A DNA stretch of 64,000 bases from MWEI01 sp964600235 (lineage in GTDB: Bacteria; Desulfobacterota; Desulfomonilia; UBA1062): the NCBI GenBank assembly GCA_964600235.1, contig CAZRIV010000015.1:65762-129761 (forward strand), in the 5' to 3' direction. The notes beneath the pieces were generated by a model. That model saw nothing but the letters and a program-made list of their open reading frames with translations. It ran no database searches and was not told where the DNA came from. A program made the translations under genes and the position numbers. Below are positions 9,713-18,754 of the stretch, in pieces (position 1 is the stretch's first letter; each line of letters starts with the position of its first letter).

Positions 9713-12150
9713 CAGTACCCCTTGCCTTCCGGGATCCATACCGTGAATGTGGATCCTTCTGCAAGCTTTGAACTCACCTGAATCCTGCCCCCAAGTGATT
9801 CGATGATCTCGTGCGCCAGTGACAATCCCAGCCCCATCCCTGTTTTCAAAGGCCATGCCGTATAGAGCGGCTCGAATATTTTCTTGATCTGGTCGTTTGA
9901 CATACCGATCCCGTAGTCCGTGACGGAGAATTCAATTCCTTCGTTTCTCCGTTTCGCACCCAAGAGGACCTCAGATCCTTTTGAAGATGCATTGATGGCG
10001 TTCATCATCAGATTGATGATAACCTGTTCGATGGCCTCGGCCTTCATGCGCACCGGTGCCGATTCGACATCCCTGACCAGCTTCACACCATGGGCATTGG
10101 CCTGCGCACCAATAAGCTGGAATATGCCTTCAATGAAGCCTTCGAGTCCCACCTCACCTTCAGGGCTCTCCCATTTTCGTGTAAAATTGAGGAGCTGATT
10201 GACGATTTTAAGGAGATTCTCCGAGGCGGTGCTGATGTTGCACAACATGTCGGGTAGGTCCTGGTCCTCTTCATTGTTCCTGAGCACCCGGATTCTTTTC
10301 TGCCTTAAGTCATCTCGGATGATGCTCGCAAACCCATGAATGGCCCCCAGGGGGCTTTTCATGTTGTGTGCCATGGATGCAGCCAAGCTTCCCACTACAG
10401 ACATCTTGGCAAAGGCAAGGGTTCTCTTCTGCTCTTCCAGTTCTCCGGTGATCTCCCACAAGGTCAGCAAGGCCCAGTTGTTCACCCTGACCGGCCGCGT
10501 GGTGATACGGAAGGACCTCCCGTTATTCCCCCAGACCACATCCTGTGCCGATCTTGCGGCAAGGGCATCCTTGAGCATAACGGCTCCGTTCATTCCGTTC
10601 TGTTCAAGGGCCTGTGCCAGGTCTCTGTCCGAAATTCCAAGAAGACCCCTGAGCTCTGAGGACATGGCATTTTCAATGCGAACCTGATTCCTGTCATCTA
10701 CGAGGCAGAGTCCGAAACTCGATGAATCCATGAGCTCCCTGTTCAGGTGAACGAGTTCCTCTGCCTTCTGCTTTTCAAGAGATGCAGCCTTCAAGGCCTG
10801 CCTGAGCAGGGTCTTTTCCTGCTGAAGGGCCGTTTCGGCATGGATGCGGCGCAGAGAAGACGCAACCGCGCCGATGAGGGAAGCTATGAACTCCTGGTCA
10901 TCACCGATTACCGGGTCGCTGAGGTTCAGGTGGACAAACACACCCCAGGGAAGGCTCATGCCGGCAGTATATCCTCCCTCTCCGATCATGGTCTGGACTT
11001 CTGTGTCCCCTACCTTGATGAATCGAGGTGCATTCTCCTGTCTGTGCTCGAATACCAGGTTGTGCTCGCCGTACTTGAAACCGCCAAGGAAAGCGCTGAT
11101 GATCCCCGATCGAAAGAGTGTCTCGGATGCACGTGCAAGTGCGTCCGAGATCTTAGATGTATTGTTCAGTTCCTTGAGAAGCTGCAGCAGGATATCGGAA
11201 CGCTTCGTTGCAAGGTTTGATTGAACGCTCTGCTGCTGGAGTTTTATGGATATCTCGGAAAGGCGCATGCTGGCTTTATTTACCAGGGAAAAAAGACCTT
11301 CGGAGGGCTTGCCTATCCCGATCTCCTCGCAGATGACATCGATATGCTTCGGAACGCTTGCCATAAGACCATCCAGAAGATCCGCGGTAAGAGAAAACCT
11401 CTTCAGGAGGGTAGCGTTTAACTGTTGGGGATAGTAATTGCCCGACGAACCGATACAGGTCATGTGGGTCAACGTGTTGGCTATGTTTATAATGCATGAG
11501 ATCTTGTACTGATCGTCGTCTATTACCTGCACAGGGGCATGGTGGCACCATACGGATTCTTCATAGAGGTTCGGGAGCTTCCAGTGGGCAAGCACGTCAT
11601 GCCCCACGTCCGCATGGGTGACACCCAGCATCTCTTTCTCTATTTCATCCAGAGTTCTGGTGCCTTCCTTGGCCCTTTCCAGCACGGCAGCATATTCCTC
11701 ATGGTTCACGAGATCGAGGACCAGCTTGCCGATGTCGTGGAGGAGTCCAGCGCAGAAGGCCTTGGCGCCAAGCTGGGGAGAAACTTTTTCCATAATGGCC
11801 TCGGCATACATGGCGCTGCCCATGCAGTGCCGCCAGAACTCCTTGCTGTCTAGAGACGAACCCTTCTTACCGGGAAAGATATTGAGTATGCACATTCCCA
11901 GGGCCAGCGACCGGACTGCATCGGCGCCGATGGTTACCACCGCGTCCTTGGCAGTGTAGATCTGTCGCGATCTCTTGTAGAAGCTGGAATTGGCCATGGA
12001 GAGTACCCGGGAGGTCAAGGCATGGTCTTTCTCGATGAGCTGTGCAACCTTGACGGCTGATACCTCGTCATCGAGTGCCATTCTGATCACAGCATCCGCG
12101 ATCTCAGGAAGCACCGGGATCGTGTTCACATCAACAATGAGTGATTTCAT
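9712..12150 (-). CDS. HDOD-domain sensor histidine kinase
   Basis: An 812-residue soluble protein. An HDOD domain (about 10-215, with CAGLLHDIGKLVLDL) comes first, then a GAF-like region (about 330-440), a PAS-like segment (about 480-570), and a kinase core with H-box SMAHNMKSPL (H595), N-box NLMMNAINAS, DYGIGM and GMGLGLSLAH. The H-box has HN in place of the usual HE, the form seen in some HisKA variants. The ATG at 12150 overlaps the radical SAM stop as ATGA. HDOD proteins often link to motility or stress signalling; here the neighbours are rRNA-processing and ribosome-assembly genes. Confidence 0.88.
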   Translation of the reverse strand: MKSLIVDVNTIPVLPEIADAVIRMALDDEVSAVKVAQLIEKDHALTSRVLSMANSSFYKRSRQIYTAKDAVVTIGADAVRSLALGMCILNIFPGKKGSSLDSKEFWRHCMGSAMYAEAIMEKVSPQLGAKAFCAGLLHDIGKLVLDLVNHEEYAAVLERAKEGTRTLDEIEKEMLGVTHADVGHDVLAHWKLPNLYEESVWCHHAPVQVIDDDQYKISCIINIANTLTHMTCIGSSGNYYPQQLNATLLKRFSLTADLLDGLMASVPKHIDVICEEIGIGKPSEGLFSLVNKASMRLSEISIKLQQQSVQSNLATKRSDILLQLLKELNNTSKISDALARASETLFRSGIISAFLGGFKYGEHNLVFEHRQENAPRFIKVGDTEVQTMIGEGGYTAGMSLPWGVFVHLNLSDPVIGDDQEFIASLIGAVASSLRRIHAETALQQEKTLLRQALKAASLEKQKAEELVHLNRELMDSSSFGLCLVDDRNQVRIENAMSSELRGLLGISDRDLAQALEQNGMNGAVMLKDALAARSAQDVVWGNNGRSFRITTRPVRVNNWALLTLWEITGELEEQKRTLAFAKMSVVGSLAASMAHNMKSPLGAIHGFASIIRDDLRQKRIRVLRNNEEDQDLPDMLCNISTASENLLKIVNQLLNFTRKWESPEGEVGLEGFIEGIFQLIGAQANAHGVKLVRDVESAPVRMKAEAIEQVIINLMMNAINASSKGSEVLLGAKRRNEGIEFSVTDYGIGMSNDQIKKIFEPLYTAWPLKTGMGLGLSLAHEIIESLGGRIQVSSKLAEGSTFTVWIPEGKGY

Positions 12151-13190
12151 AAAATATACTCTAAAATATCCTGCAGTTGTATACAAGAACTTTCTCTTGA
12201 ACCGTATGCCCTGATATATCCCCTCGGTAATGTATCATCAAAACTGTACGAAAATTTCAGCTCCCTTAACGTGCTACGCTCATAACCTACCAGCTCGGGA
12301 ATGACTGTCGAATGCACCTTCAACTCGCAGTTTGGGCCCAGGACTGACATGAGTCTTTGCGCCATGATTCTGTACCCCCTGGCCCTCACGAGGAATCCGA
12401 AGGAATCATGATAAGGCCCGGCAGTTATCCTCAGTCCACGTGCAGCCGGAATACCCATACGCAATATGGTGCATCCGGCATTTTCCAGCCTTATTACTGC
12501 ATATAATGTGCGGTGTACAGCTTCATCTAACGTAAGGGGCAGGTATTCACCCCGGTGATACATATCTTCCAGACGGGTCCCTGCAAGTACCACCGTGGGA
12601 TAGATCCTCGCATGGTCTGGACCGATCTCGAGCACCTCATCAATACTCTGCCTGAAGCCTTGAATGTCTTCTCCGGGGAGACCGGGCATGAGCTGGATAC
12701 CAAGCTTCATGCCTGATCGTTTCACAAGCATACAGGCCTGTATTGCGTCTTCTTTCGTATGGCCCCGTTCGCTTTTATTGAGTACGGCATCGTCCATGGA
12801 CTGTATGCCGATCTCAAGCTCGGCAAAACCTGACTTTCTCAACATGTCCAGGATATCCTCTGAAACCATATCCGGGCGCGTGGAGGCCTTTGCGGCATGG
12901 ATGCGCCCCTGGGAGATCAACGAACGCGTCACTTCCAGGTACTCGTCGAACAGGTCTTCTTCTATGCCGGTAAACGACCCTCCGAAAAAAGCGATGATGC
13001 GTTGCCGGCCTTGAGGGTGTCTGCAGTGCGAGATGAATTCATCAGCATATGCAGTTACTTGCCTGGGCGGAATGGGGTCTGCGTTCTGCCTCTGGTCACA
13101 AAAGACACACCTGTTAGGACATCCAAGATTGGATACGAATACAGGGATGACTATAGGGGGTAATCCAGCAATCTTAATGCCTCCTTGCAT
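12147..13190 (-). CDS. Radical SAM protein, Elp3-like without acetyltransferase domain
   Basis: A 347-residue protein with the cluster motif CPNRCVFC (C24, C28, C31) directly after IPVFVSNLG, the pattern of Elp3/B12-independent-type radical SAM proteins (COG1243-like), and the typical GGSFTGIE and GIQSMDD segments of that group. It lacks the C-terminal GNAT domain of true Elp3, so tRNA modification is possible but not shown. The gene overlaps the end of rnc by 40 bp. A strong AGGAGG lies just after the ATG at 13190, so a slightly later non-ATG start is conceivable. The position between rnc and era suggests an RNA-related role (inference). Confidence 0.82.
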   Translation of the reverse strand: MQGGIKIAGLPPIVIPVFVSNLGCPNRCVFCDQRQNADPIPPRQVTAYADEFISHCRHPQGRQRIIAFFGGSFTGIEEDLFDEYLEVTRSLISQGRIHAAKASTRPDMVSEDILDMLRKSGFAELEIGIQSMDDAVLNKSERGHTKEDAIQACMLVKRSGMKLGIQLMPGLPGEDIQGFRQSIDEVLEIGPDHARIYPTVVLAGTRLEDMYHRGEYLPLTLDEAVHRTLYAVIRLENAGCTILRMGIPAARGLRITAGPYHDSFGFLVRARGYRIMAQRLMSVLGPNCELKVHSTVIPELVGYERSTLRELKFSYSFDDTLPRGYIRAYGSRESSCIQLQDILEYIL

Positions 13191-13840
13191 GCAAACTGGG
13201 CTGCCTGCTTCTTATTCTTGCCCTTGCCGCAGCCGATAATCCTGTCCTTCAGGATCACATTCACCTCGAACTCCTTATCATGTTCAGGGCCCTTCTCATG
13301 AATAACCGTTATCCTGGGCAATGCCCTGAACTGTGACTGGCAGAACTCCAGGAGCAGGCTCTTATAGTCGGTGATGGAAATCTCATCGAAGGTGCCGAGT
13401 GCTTCTTCATAATGCTTGTGTACTACCTGGGCCGTCCTTTCATAGGTGCTGTCAAGAAAGATTCCCCCGACAATCGCTTCATACGCGTCTGCGAGCAGGG
13501 ATGCCTTCTTCCTGCCCCCATCCATCTCCTCTCCCTTGCCAAGACACAGAAATTTACCTATGCCCAGATGTCGCGCAATCCTTGAAAGTGCCCCCTCGCT
13601 GATAAGTTCAGCCCTCTTCTTGGTAAGCTGACCCTCCTTCTCTTCAGGGAACAGCACATACAGCCTGGCCGTGATGATGGAATTGATAATGGTGTCACCG
13701 AGAAACTCGAGACGCTGATTATCCTTCAGGCCGAGATCCTTGTTCTCGTTTACATAGGTGGTATGGGTTATGGCCTCCTGCAGGAACCTCTTGTCCGCAA
13801 AGCTGTAGCCCAATTGTTCTTCTATATGGTCAAGCTCCAT
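13151..13840 (-). CDS. rnc: Ribonuclease III
   Basis: A 229-residue double-strand-specific endoribonuclease that processes rRNA precursors. The signature NQRLEFLGDTIIN lies near residue 40 and holds the catalytic acidic residues; a second acidic helix follows at DAYEAIVGGIFLD; the C-terminal dsRNA-binding domain (about 155-225) ends in KKQAAQFACKEALRLL. The ATG at 13840 with upstream GGAGAAG is preferred; a longer frame would run 60 bp further into surE. It overlaps surE by 11 bp. Confidence 0.95.
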   Translation of the reverse strand: MELDHIEEQLGYSFADKRFLQEAITHTTYVNENKDLGLKDNQRLEFLGDTIINSIITARLYVLFPEEKEGQLTKKRAELISEGALSRIARHLGIGKFLCLGKGEEMDGGRKKASLLADAYEAIVGGIFLDSTYERTAQVVHKHYEEALGTFDEISITDYKSLLLEFCQSQFRALPRITVIHEKGPEHDKEFEVNVILKDRIIGCGKGKNKKQAAQFACKEALRLLDYPL

Positions 13841-14606
13841 GGAGCATCTTCTCCAGATAGGCCTGATGCAGATCTTCCTCGCTGATCCAGTTCGCACCAA
13901 GGCGGTAGTGAATTGGGGTGATGGATATCATCCTGTTCTTCAGACAGATGGCATCGGTATCCTCGCCTTCGTCGATGATCCTGTTCAACCCTGCCTGCCA
14001 ATAATAAAGCGTACCCCGGGGGCTCTCTCGCCTGACAAACTCATCAACAATCCTTGAATCGCCCTGCCGGGTGATCCTGACCCCTTTGATTTCACCAAGA
14101 GGGCATGAGGGGCAGTTCACGTTCAGTGCAAAGGGCAGGGGCTTATCCCGCCGGGCATAACTCATCGCAAGGCGCGCGCCGAAAACACTTGCCGCATGGT
14201 AGTCGGGATTCAGATAGTTGTCCACAGACAGCGCAATCCCGGTATATCCAAGGATAAGGGCCTCTGTCGCCGCTGAAACCGTGCCTGAATACAACACGTT
14301 TATCCCCACATTCTCCCCCCTGTTGATGCCGGAAACCACCACGTCGGGCGGCTGATCCATGATATTCGAGACCCCGAGCTTCACACAGTCGGCAGGAGAT
14401 CCTGTGATACCATAGCCATAGAACTCACCTGAACGGTGGATAGGGATAACCTTCAACGGGTCTGAAAGGGTAATGGCGTGTCCTACGGCAGACTGCTCGG
14501 TTACCGGCGCTATTACCACAACATCGCCGATCTTCTCCAACTCCTGCTTTATCGCAGCAAGCCCTTGGGCATAAATGCCGTCATCATTAGTCAAAAGAAA
14601 CCGCAT
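13830..14606 (-). CDS. surE: 5'/3'-nucleotidase SurE
   Basis: A 258-residue metal-dependent nucleotidase. The N-terminal LLTNDDGIYAQG holds the two metal-binding Asp residues; GSPADCVKLG and SGINRGENVG are the other conserved SurE segments. It is the first gene of the minus-strand run that continues through rnc to der, so transcription of that run probably starts in the region 14607-14990 (inference). Confidence 0.95.
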   Translation of the reverse strand: MRFLLTNDDGIYAQGLAAIKQELEKIGDVVVIAPVTEQSAVGHAITLSDPLKVIPIHRSGEFYGYGITGSPADCVKLGVSNIMDQPPDVVVSGINRGENVGINVLYSGTVSAATEALILGYTGIALSVDNYLNPDYHAASVFGARLAMSYARRDKPLPFALNVNCPSCPLGEIKGVRITRQGDSRIVDEFVRRESPRGTLYYWQAGLNRIIDEGEDTDAICLKNRMISITPIHYRLGANWISEEDLHQAYLEKMLHGA

Positions 14607-14988
14607 GACTTTGCTCTTTAAACCTTTGAAAGTCCGGATGCAAGAGCCAATAGACTCAATTCCTAGCCGGGGCGGACTGGATATTCATAAGTCTCATGTA
14701 CAACTCCATGCCCATGGCTGAGAAGAACTGAAAATTCTACCCGTTCATGTCATGGATTCTGCAACGACAAGCATAAACCTCGTCCTTGCCGAATCCATGA
14801 CATGAACGGATAAGTCTTTTCAGCCCTCATTGCAGTCCTCTACTCAGTTATGCAGGGGTATATACAACCTATTCGATTATCTGAATAATATCAGATGGCC
14901 CATGATTGAAGCGAAAGAGCATTCTTACGGGTAAGCTGGTCTAGGGCAGGCGTAAAAAAAATACTAATTGAGATCTGTTTGCTTGTTA
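14607..14988. other. Intergenic region holding a long inverted repeat
   Basis: No convincing coding frame is seen here. The stretch separates surE from the small YjfB-like gene, both on the minus strand, and must hold the promoter for the surE-der run. Its outstanding element is the hairpin at 14741-14809; the rest is AT-richer sequence with no clear second motif. Confidence 0.5.
14741..14809. repeat. Long inverted repeat (31-bp stem, 7-nt loop)
   Basis: The outer 19 bases of each arm, CCGTTCATGTCATGGATTC (14741-14759) and its exact complement (14791-14809), pair perfectly; pairing continues inward with three mismatches to a loop at 14772-14778. There is no T-run on either side, so it is not an obvious intrinsic terminator. 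It could be an attenuator, an RNase III substrate, or a small mobile repeat. I saw no second copy in the window. Confidence 0.8.
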
Positions 14989-15174
14989 TTAAACATACGT
15001 ATCAATAGACTTGCCAAGGTTTTCCAACATTTCAACAATCGCCCGGCCTTCTGTTTTCTGGGTATCCAGGGCAAGTCTGACTTGCGCGAACTCCAGCTCG
15101 TTTTTAATCTCACTGGCCTTCAGGGCACTCAATGCCACATCGAGAGATACGTTCGTTCCTCGGATCGGATCCAT
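14989..15174 (-). CDS. Small putative motility protein, YjfB-like
   Basis: A 61-residue protein with the layout of the YjfB putative motility family: a short N-terminus, then a helix pair with VRLALDTQKTEGRAIVEMLE, matching the family pattern of a helix, a Gln/Glu-Gly turn and a second helix. The ATG has TAGGAT a few bases upstream. Members of this family occur near flagellar genes; the flagellar block of this window starts 5 kb away. The assignment rests on pattern similarity alone. Confidence 0.6.
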   Translation of the reverse strand: MDPIRGTNVSLDVALSALKASEIKNELEFAQVRLALDTQKTEGRAIVEMLENLGKSIDTYV

Positions 15175-15243
15175 AGCTATCCTATCGACCTCATTAAGCC
15201 GCAGCTCAACAGGCTGTGATAAATATCCCGCATCGAAGGAGAC

Positions 15244-15843
15244 CTACTCATCAAGCACATACCGGAAATTACCTGTTACCTTCATGGTTTTATCTTTTAT
15301 ATCAGCGGTGAATGACCCGAATGGCCCGGCCTTTCTAATGGCTGTCATGGCCGCGGAGTCGAGGCTCTTCGAGCCCGAACTGACAAGCACGGCCATATCA
15401 ATAACCTCTCCGGCATCGTTGAGAACAAATGTAACGGCAACCTTGCCCTGCTCACCCTTCCGGATGGCTTCATCAGGATATTCCCATATATGAAATATCC
15501 TGAGCTTCAGTTTTTCCAGGTAGAGTCCACCAACCCCTCCTTCGGACTGGAAGCTTATGCCTTCGCTGCTGCTCACCACTGGGAGATGGGCCGATGGTAG
15601 TGGCGCTTTGCTCTGTAATCCTTCAACATAATCAGGTGCATCTACAAGCCTCACTGGCACGGTTGTGAGAGGTTCCGAAGTGTTTGAGTGCCTCGATGCA
15701 AATTCCAGGGGCTGAATGGCAATGATAATGTGAATAAATATGGATATGGCAAAGCAGATCGCCAATCTGATTATCATTATAGCATCAAATACAAGTTGGA
15801 TCAGGGGTGTCAAGGCATAAATGATCATCCGGGACAATCTCAT
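15244..15843 (-). CDS. TonB C-terminal domain protein
   Basis: A 199-residue protein. Residues about 6-48 are strongly hydrophobic (one or two membrane segments, inner-membrane anchor); a Ser/Pro-containing linker follows; residues about 105-195 match the TonB C-terminal fold (YLEKLKLRIFHIWEYPDEAI, then GKVAVTFVLNDAGEVID). It should span the periplasm and touch an outer-membrane partner. No exbB/exbD or receptor gene is nearby, so it may be a TolA- or TonB-like orphan. The Shine-Dalgarno sequence is weak, and M6 is an alternative start. Confidence 0.72.
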   Translation of the reverse strand: MRLSRMIIYALTPLIQLVFDAIMIIRLAICFAISIFIHIIIAIQPLEFASRHSNTSEPLTTVPVRLVDAPDYVEGLQSKAPLPSAHLPVVSSSEGISFQSEGGVGGLYLEKLKLRIFHIWEYPDEAIRKGEQGKVAVTFVLNDAGEVIDMAVLVSSGSKSLDSAAMTAIRKAGPFGSFTADIKDKTMKVTGNFRYVLDE

Positions 15844-15913
15844 CTACCAATAATATACTGCGAATCCATGTGCGCCATTGATCATACCTTTTCTTATATG
15901 CTATCGTGCTTTC

Positions 15914-16010
15914 GGAAGCGGACGGGTCCTGGTGGGTCCCCCGGACTTCAAATCCGGTGTCGGGCGCGACGAGCGTCTGGGGAGGGTTCGATTCCCTTGC
16001 GCTTCCGCCA
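15914..16010 (+). tRNA. selC: tRNA-Sec (anticodon UCA)
   Basis: The 97-nt gene begins with GGAAGCG and ends with CGCTTCC-G-CCA, so the CCA is encoded. The anticodon arm is CCGGA-CTTCAAA-TCCGG with TCA at the anticodon positions, as in E. coli selC. A long variable arm (about 15958-15982) and T-arm AGGG-TTCGATT-CCCT complete the fold. It shows that the host decodes UGA as selenocysteine; selA, selB and selD are not in this window. A short T-rich stretch follows. Confidence 0.95.
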
Positions 16011-16345
16011 CTTATATTTTCAGTCAAACCTGAGAATCAGTCTGCAATTATTGGTTCAGTTCAGATCCTTACATCTTAAATAAAACGACAGTCCCTAACT
16101 GTCCTTGATATGTCCTTATCCTATTCATTTTCCCACAGATATTATCTCTGACTATCAGAGGGATATACATTCATTTACCGTTTCTAAGGCTTGCCGAACA
16201 GATCCTGTAAAAAAATCGTAATGCATGAAAAAGTGGAGGATTCCGGGGTTGACACCCACCAGGCTTCACCGTAATGTTCCTGCTTAAAATGCAACCTTTG
16301 TCCTGCAGCCTCATGATAAAATAACAGGAGATCCCAGGGAAGCTT
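16011..16345. other. Intergenic region after selC
   Basis: There is no credible gene. The frame on the minus strand that crosses the start of the acyltransferase gene has no ribosome binding site and no recognisable content. The stretch presumably holds the selC terminator (T-rich bases right after CCA) and the promoter of the downstream acyltransferase gene, but I see no convincing -35/-10 pair. Confidence 0.4.
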
Positions 16346-17032
16346 ATGGCAATTAAATCGAAGGATATCTTAACAAGTGAATTATTCCTCTCCTTTTTAT
16401 ACAGGTTCATCCGGATATACAGCTCCACATTCCACTACACGGTTGAAAATGAAAAAGGATGGATGGACCACCTGAAACAGGGCAACAATGTGTTGCTTTG
16501 CACCTGGCATCAGCAGTTTTTCGCTGCCATATATTACTTTAAGAATTATGAAGGGTATCATCCGCCTCTCATGATCAGCAAGAGCACCGACGGTTCGATC
16601 ATCGCAGGTGTTGCCCGGCGGACCGGGTGGAACCCCGTGCTCGGCTCATCCTCACGAGGAGGAGCCGAGGCACTGAAGGGTATGATAGAGTGCTTCAAGC
16701 AGTCTCATCTGGCCGCGCATGTGGTGGACGGCCCCAGGGGACCGGCAGGAATACCCAAAGCGGGCCTGATAAGGCTGGCCCATGCAGCCGATGCGGTTAT
16801 TGTGCCCTTTTACACGGACGCGGATAAGTCGTGGTTCTTCAACAGCTGGGACAATTTTCTCTTACCCAAACCCTTTGCTAAGGTAAAACTCACCTATGGC
16901 AGGATGATAAAATTGAATCCTACAACCGATTCGGATGAGTTTGAAAACCAGAGGCTGCAACTTCAGCAGATCATGACTCCTCACCTGAGAGGCAGATTTG
17001 CTCCACATTCAGGTCAGAACGAAAAGATCTAA
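16346..17032 (+). CDS. Lysophospholipid acyltransferase-like protein (DUF374)
   Basis: A 228-residue protein of the DUF374 family, related to lipid A and glycerolipid acyltransferases. The key segments are LLCTWHQQFFAA (the H-containing acceptor motif), ISKSTDGSIIAG, GSSSRGGAEALKGM and VVDGPRGPAG, all conserved in the family. It probably acts at the inner membrane surface on a lipid A or phospholipid precursor. AGGGA lies upstream of the ATG. It converges with the BKACE gene. Confidence 0.88.
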   Translation: MAIKSKDILTSELFLSFLYRFIRIYSSTFHYTVENEKGWMDHLKQGNNVLLCTWHQQFFAAIYYFKNYEGYHPPLMISKSTDGSIIAGVARRTGWNPVLGSSSRGGAEALKGMIECFKQSHLAAHVVDGPRGPAGIPKAGLIRLAHAADAVIVPFYTDADKSWFFNSWDNFLLPKPFAKVKLTYGRMIKLNPTTDSDEFENQRLQLQQIMTPHLRGRFAPHSGQNEKI

Positions 17033-17035
17033 CGA

Positions 17036-17059
17036 AAATAAGGACCCGGGTCATTATTT
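17036..17059. terminator. Palindrome between convergent genes, possible bidirectional terminator
   Basis: Arms AAATAAGGACCC and GGGTCATTATTT match at 11 of 12 positions around a CCCGGG centre and run into T-rich ends on both strands. It covers the stop codon of the minus-strand BKACE gene and follows the plus-strand acyltransferase stop. It has almost no loop, which lowers confidence. Confidence 0.4.
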
Positions 17060-17923
17060 CTGCTTGATACCCATCATTTTTCTTGCCTCTTCGGGCGATG
17101 CGGGCTCTCTGCTGAGCGATGAGGCTATTCTCACGGCCTGGAGCACCTGTTCATAACTGCCCCTGGCGAGTTCACCACTCGGCAGCCTGATGTTGTCCTC
17201 GAGGCCCACCCTCATGTGACCACCCATGAGGCAGCTCATGGTAACGGCAGGGAACTGGTCCAGGCCTACCCCGCAGGTGGTGAAATTGGAACCATGAGGC
17301 AATGCGTTCACCATTGCAATGAATGCCTCGGGCCTGAACCGTTGCCCACCGGCTACGCCCCAGACAAAATTGAAGTTCATAGGTTTTGAGAAGAAGCCCT
17401 GCTTGGCGATCAGGAGCGTGTTGTCTATCCCACCGATATCATAGCATTCTATTTCAGGTTTGATATGGTTTTCTTCCATGCCCTTCCCGAAATCACGCAT
17501 CATGACAAAGGTGTTTTCAAATACCGCATCCCGCAGGATTTCTCCCGTGCTCCGGTCGATGATGCTGAAGTTCATGGTGTTGGTATTGAACGATGCCATG
17601 GAAGGCTTGATTGCAAGGATCTGAGCTATCCTCTCCTCTGACTTGGCACCAATCCCTATTGCAGAGGTCAAATTAACAATGAGCTCCGGTGTCTTGTCCT
17701 TGATGGCGTCATGAGTAGCCCTTATGCGGTCAATTTCATGGGTGGGGTTCCCTGCATCATCCCTCGCATGTATGTGAACCATGGCCGCACCGGCTGCATA
17801 ACACTTGGCTGCCTCTGCAGCAAATTCCTTCGGGGTGTAGGGTAAGGCTGGGTTCTGTTCTTTCATGGTAAAGGCGCCTGCAAGGGCTGCGCAGATAATG
17901 ACCTTGTTACGCATGTTCGACAT
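17054..17923 (-). CDS. Beta-keto acid cleavage enzyme (BKACE, Kce-like)
   Basis: A 289-residue zinc enzyme that condenses a beta-keto acid with acetyl-CoA to give acetoacetate and a CoA ester. The metal motif is MVHIHARDD (H50, H52), with the family segments KVIICAALAGA at the N-terminus and GGHMRVGLEDNI near 230. The ATG at 17923 has AGGAA 7-8 bases upstream. Substrate cannot be read from the sequence; the family covers lysine fermentation (3-keto-5-aminohexanoate) and many other substrates. It lies downstream of a TetR gene on the same strand. Confidence 0.92.
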   Translation of the reverse strand: MSNMRNKVIICAALAGAFTMKEQNPALPYTPKEFAAEAAKCYAAGAAMVHIHARDDAGNPTHEIDRIRATHDAIKDKTPELIVNLTSAIGIGAKSEERIAQILAIKPSMASFNTNTMNFSIIDRSTGEILRDAVFENTFVMMRDFGKGMEENHIKPEIECYDIGGIDNTLLIAKQGFFSKPMNFNFVWGVAGGQRFRPEAFIAMVNALPHGSNFTTCGVGLDQFPAVTMSCLMGGHMRVGLEDNIRLPSGELARGSYEQVLQAVRIASSLSREPASPEEARKMMGIKQK

Positions 17924-18000
17924 CAGGACGTTCCTAGCAATAATCCTATATATCCGGGAAAGACGGTATGGCCATGGCAATGAACAGTCATGCTATAATA

Positions 18001-18591
18001 TCAGCGCGCCCTTGCCCCATCGATGAAGACCTGCAGGATGGCATTTTTGGCGCGCTCCTGGCGTTTCCTGGTCAAGGGTTCCTTGCCGAGCACCATGACA
18101 GATATAAAGGTCTCAATGGCTCCATAGAAGATGTAGGTGAGATGGTGGGGCGGGACCTCCTTGCTTAGGAACCCGCTCTCCTGCCCCTGGACCATGATCT
18201 GTTCACAAAGACCGAAGAACTTCATGAACTTTGAAAGTCCCTCCTCGGTGTGGTAAACTGAACTCCTGCAGACCTCGCTGACGAAGATGGACATGAGGTT
18301 CGGCTTCTGGCCATAAGTATTAAGAAAAAACTCTATGATATTTACAAGTTTCTTTTTGATATCCTCATCCGAATATATTTCATGATCCATCATCGCATAC
18401 AGGGCATTCCACCATGACTCCACTATCATCTCGAAGAGTACTTCCTTGCTCCCGAAATAGTGGTAAACGAGTCCGTAGGAAACCCCAGCCCTCCGTGCAA
18501 TATCGGCCATCCGGGCATTGGCGTATCCTTTCTGCCGGAAGACTTCCAGTGCGGCGTCGATAATCATACCCTGCTTCTGATTCTTCCCCAT
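18001..18591 (-). CDS. TetR-family transcriptional regulator
   Basis: A 196-residue regulator. The N-terminal HTH reads MADIARRAGVSYGLVYHYFG, followed by SKEVLFEMIVESWW; the C-terminal ligand domain (about 75-190) includes GAIETFISVMVLG. It precedes the BKACE gene by 77 bp on the same strand and is divergent from the DUF1285 gene, so it most likely controls the BKACE gene and possibly the divergent gene. No effector can be named. Confidence 0.9.
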   Translation of the reverse strand: MGKNQKQGMIIDAALEVFRQKGYANARMADIARRAGVSYGLVYHYFGSKEVLFEMIVESWWNALYAMMDHEIYSDEDIKKKLVNIIEFFLNTYGQKPNLMSIFVSEVCRSSVYHTEEGLSKFMKFFGLCEQIMVQGQESGFLSKEVPPHHLTYIFYGAIETFISVMVLGKEPLTRKRQERAKNAILQVFIDGARAR

Positions 18592-18754
18592 ACTTTAAAC
18601 CTTTGAAGTGGTTGGATTGTATATCACTTTGCCCACATGGCCACTTGGAGTCAAGCAATTTATCGACATACGAATCAGACAATCATGGTGAATTTCAATG
18701 AGAACCATGCTATAGTCATGATCGCATTTATGTTGATGGAGAGAGGATTCGCCC

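Noticed and set aside
15785..16027. Minus-strand frame across selC
   Set aside because: It is the reverse complement of the tRNA-Sec gene and its flank; the tRNA fold explains the sequence.
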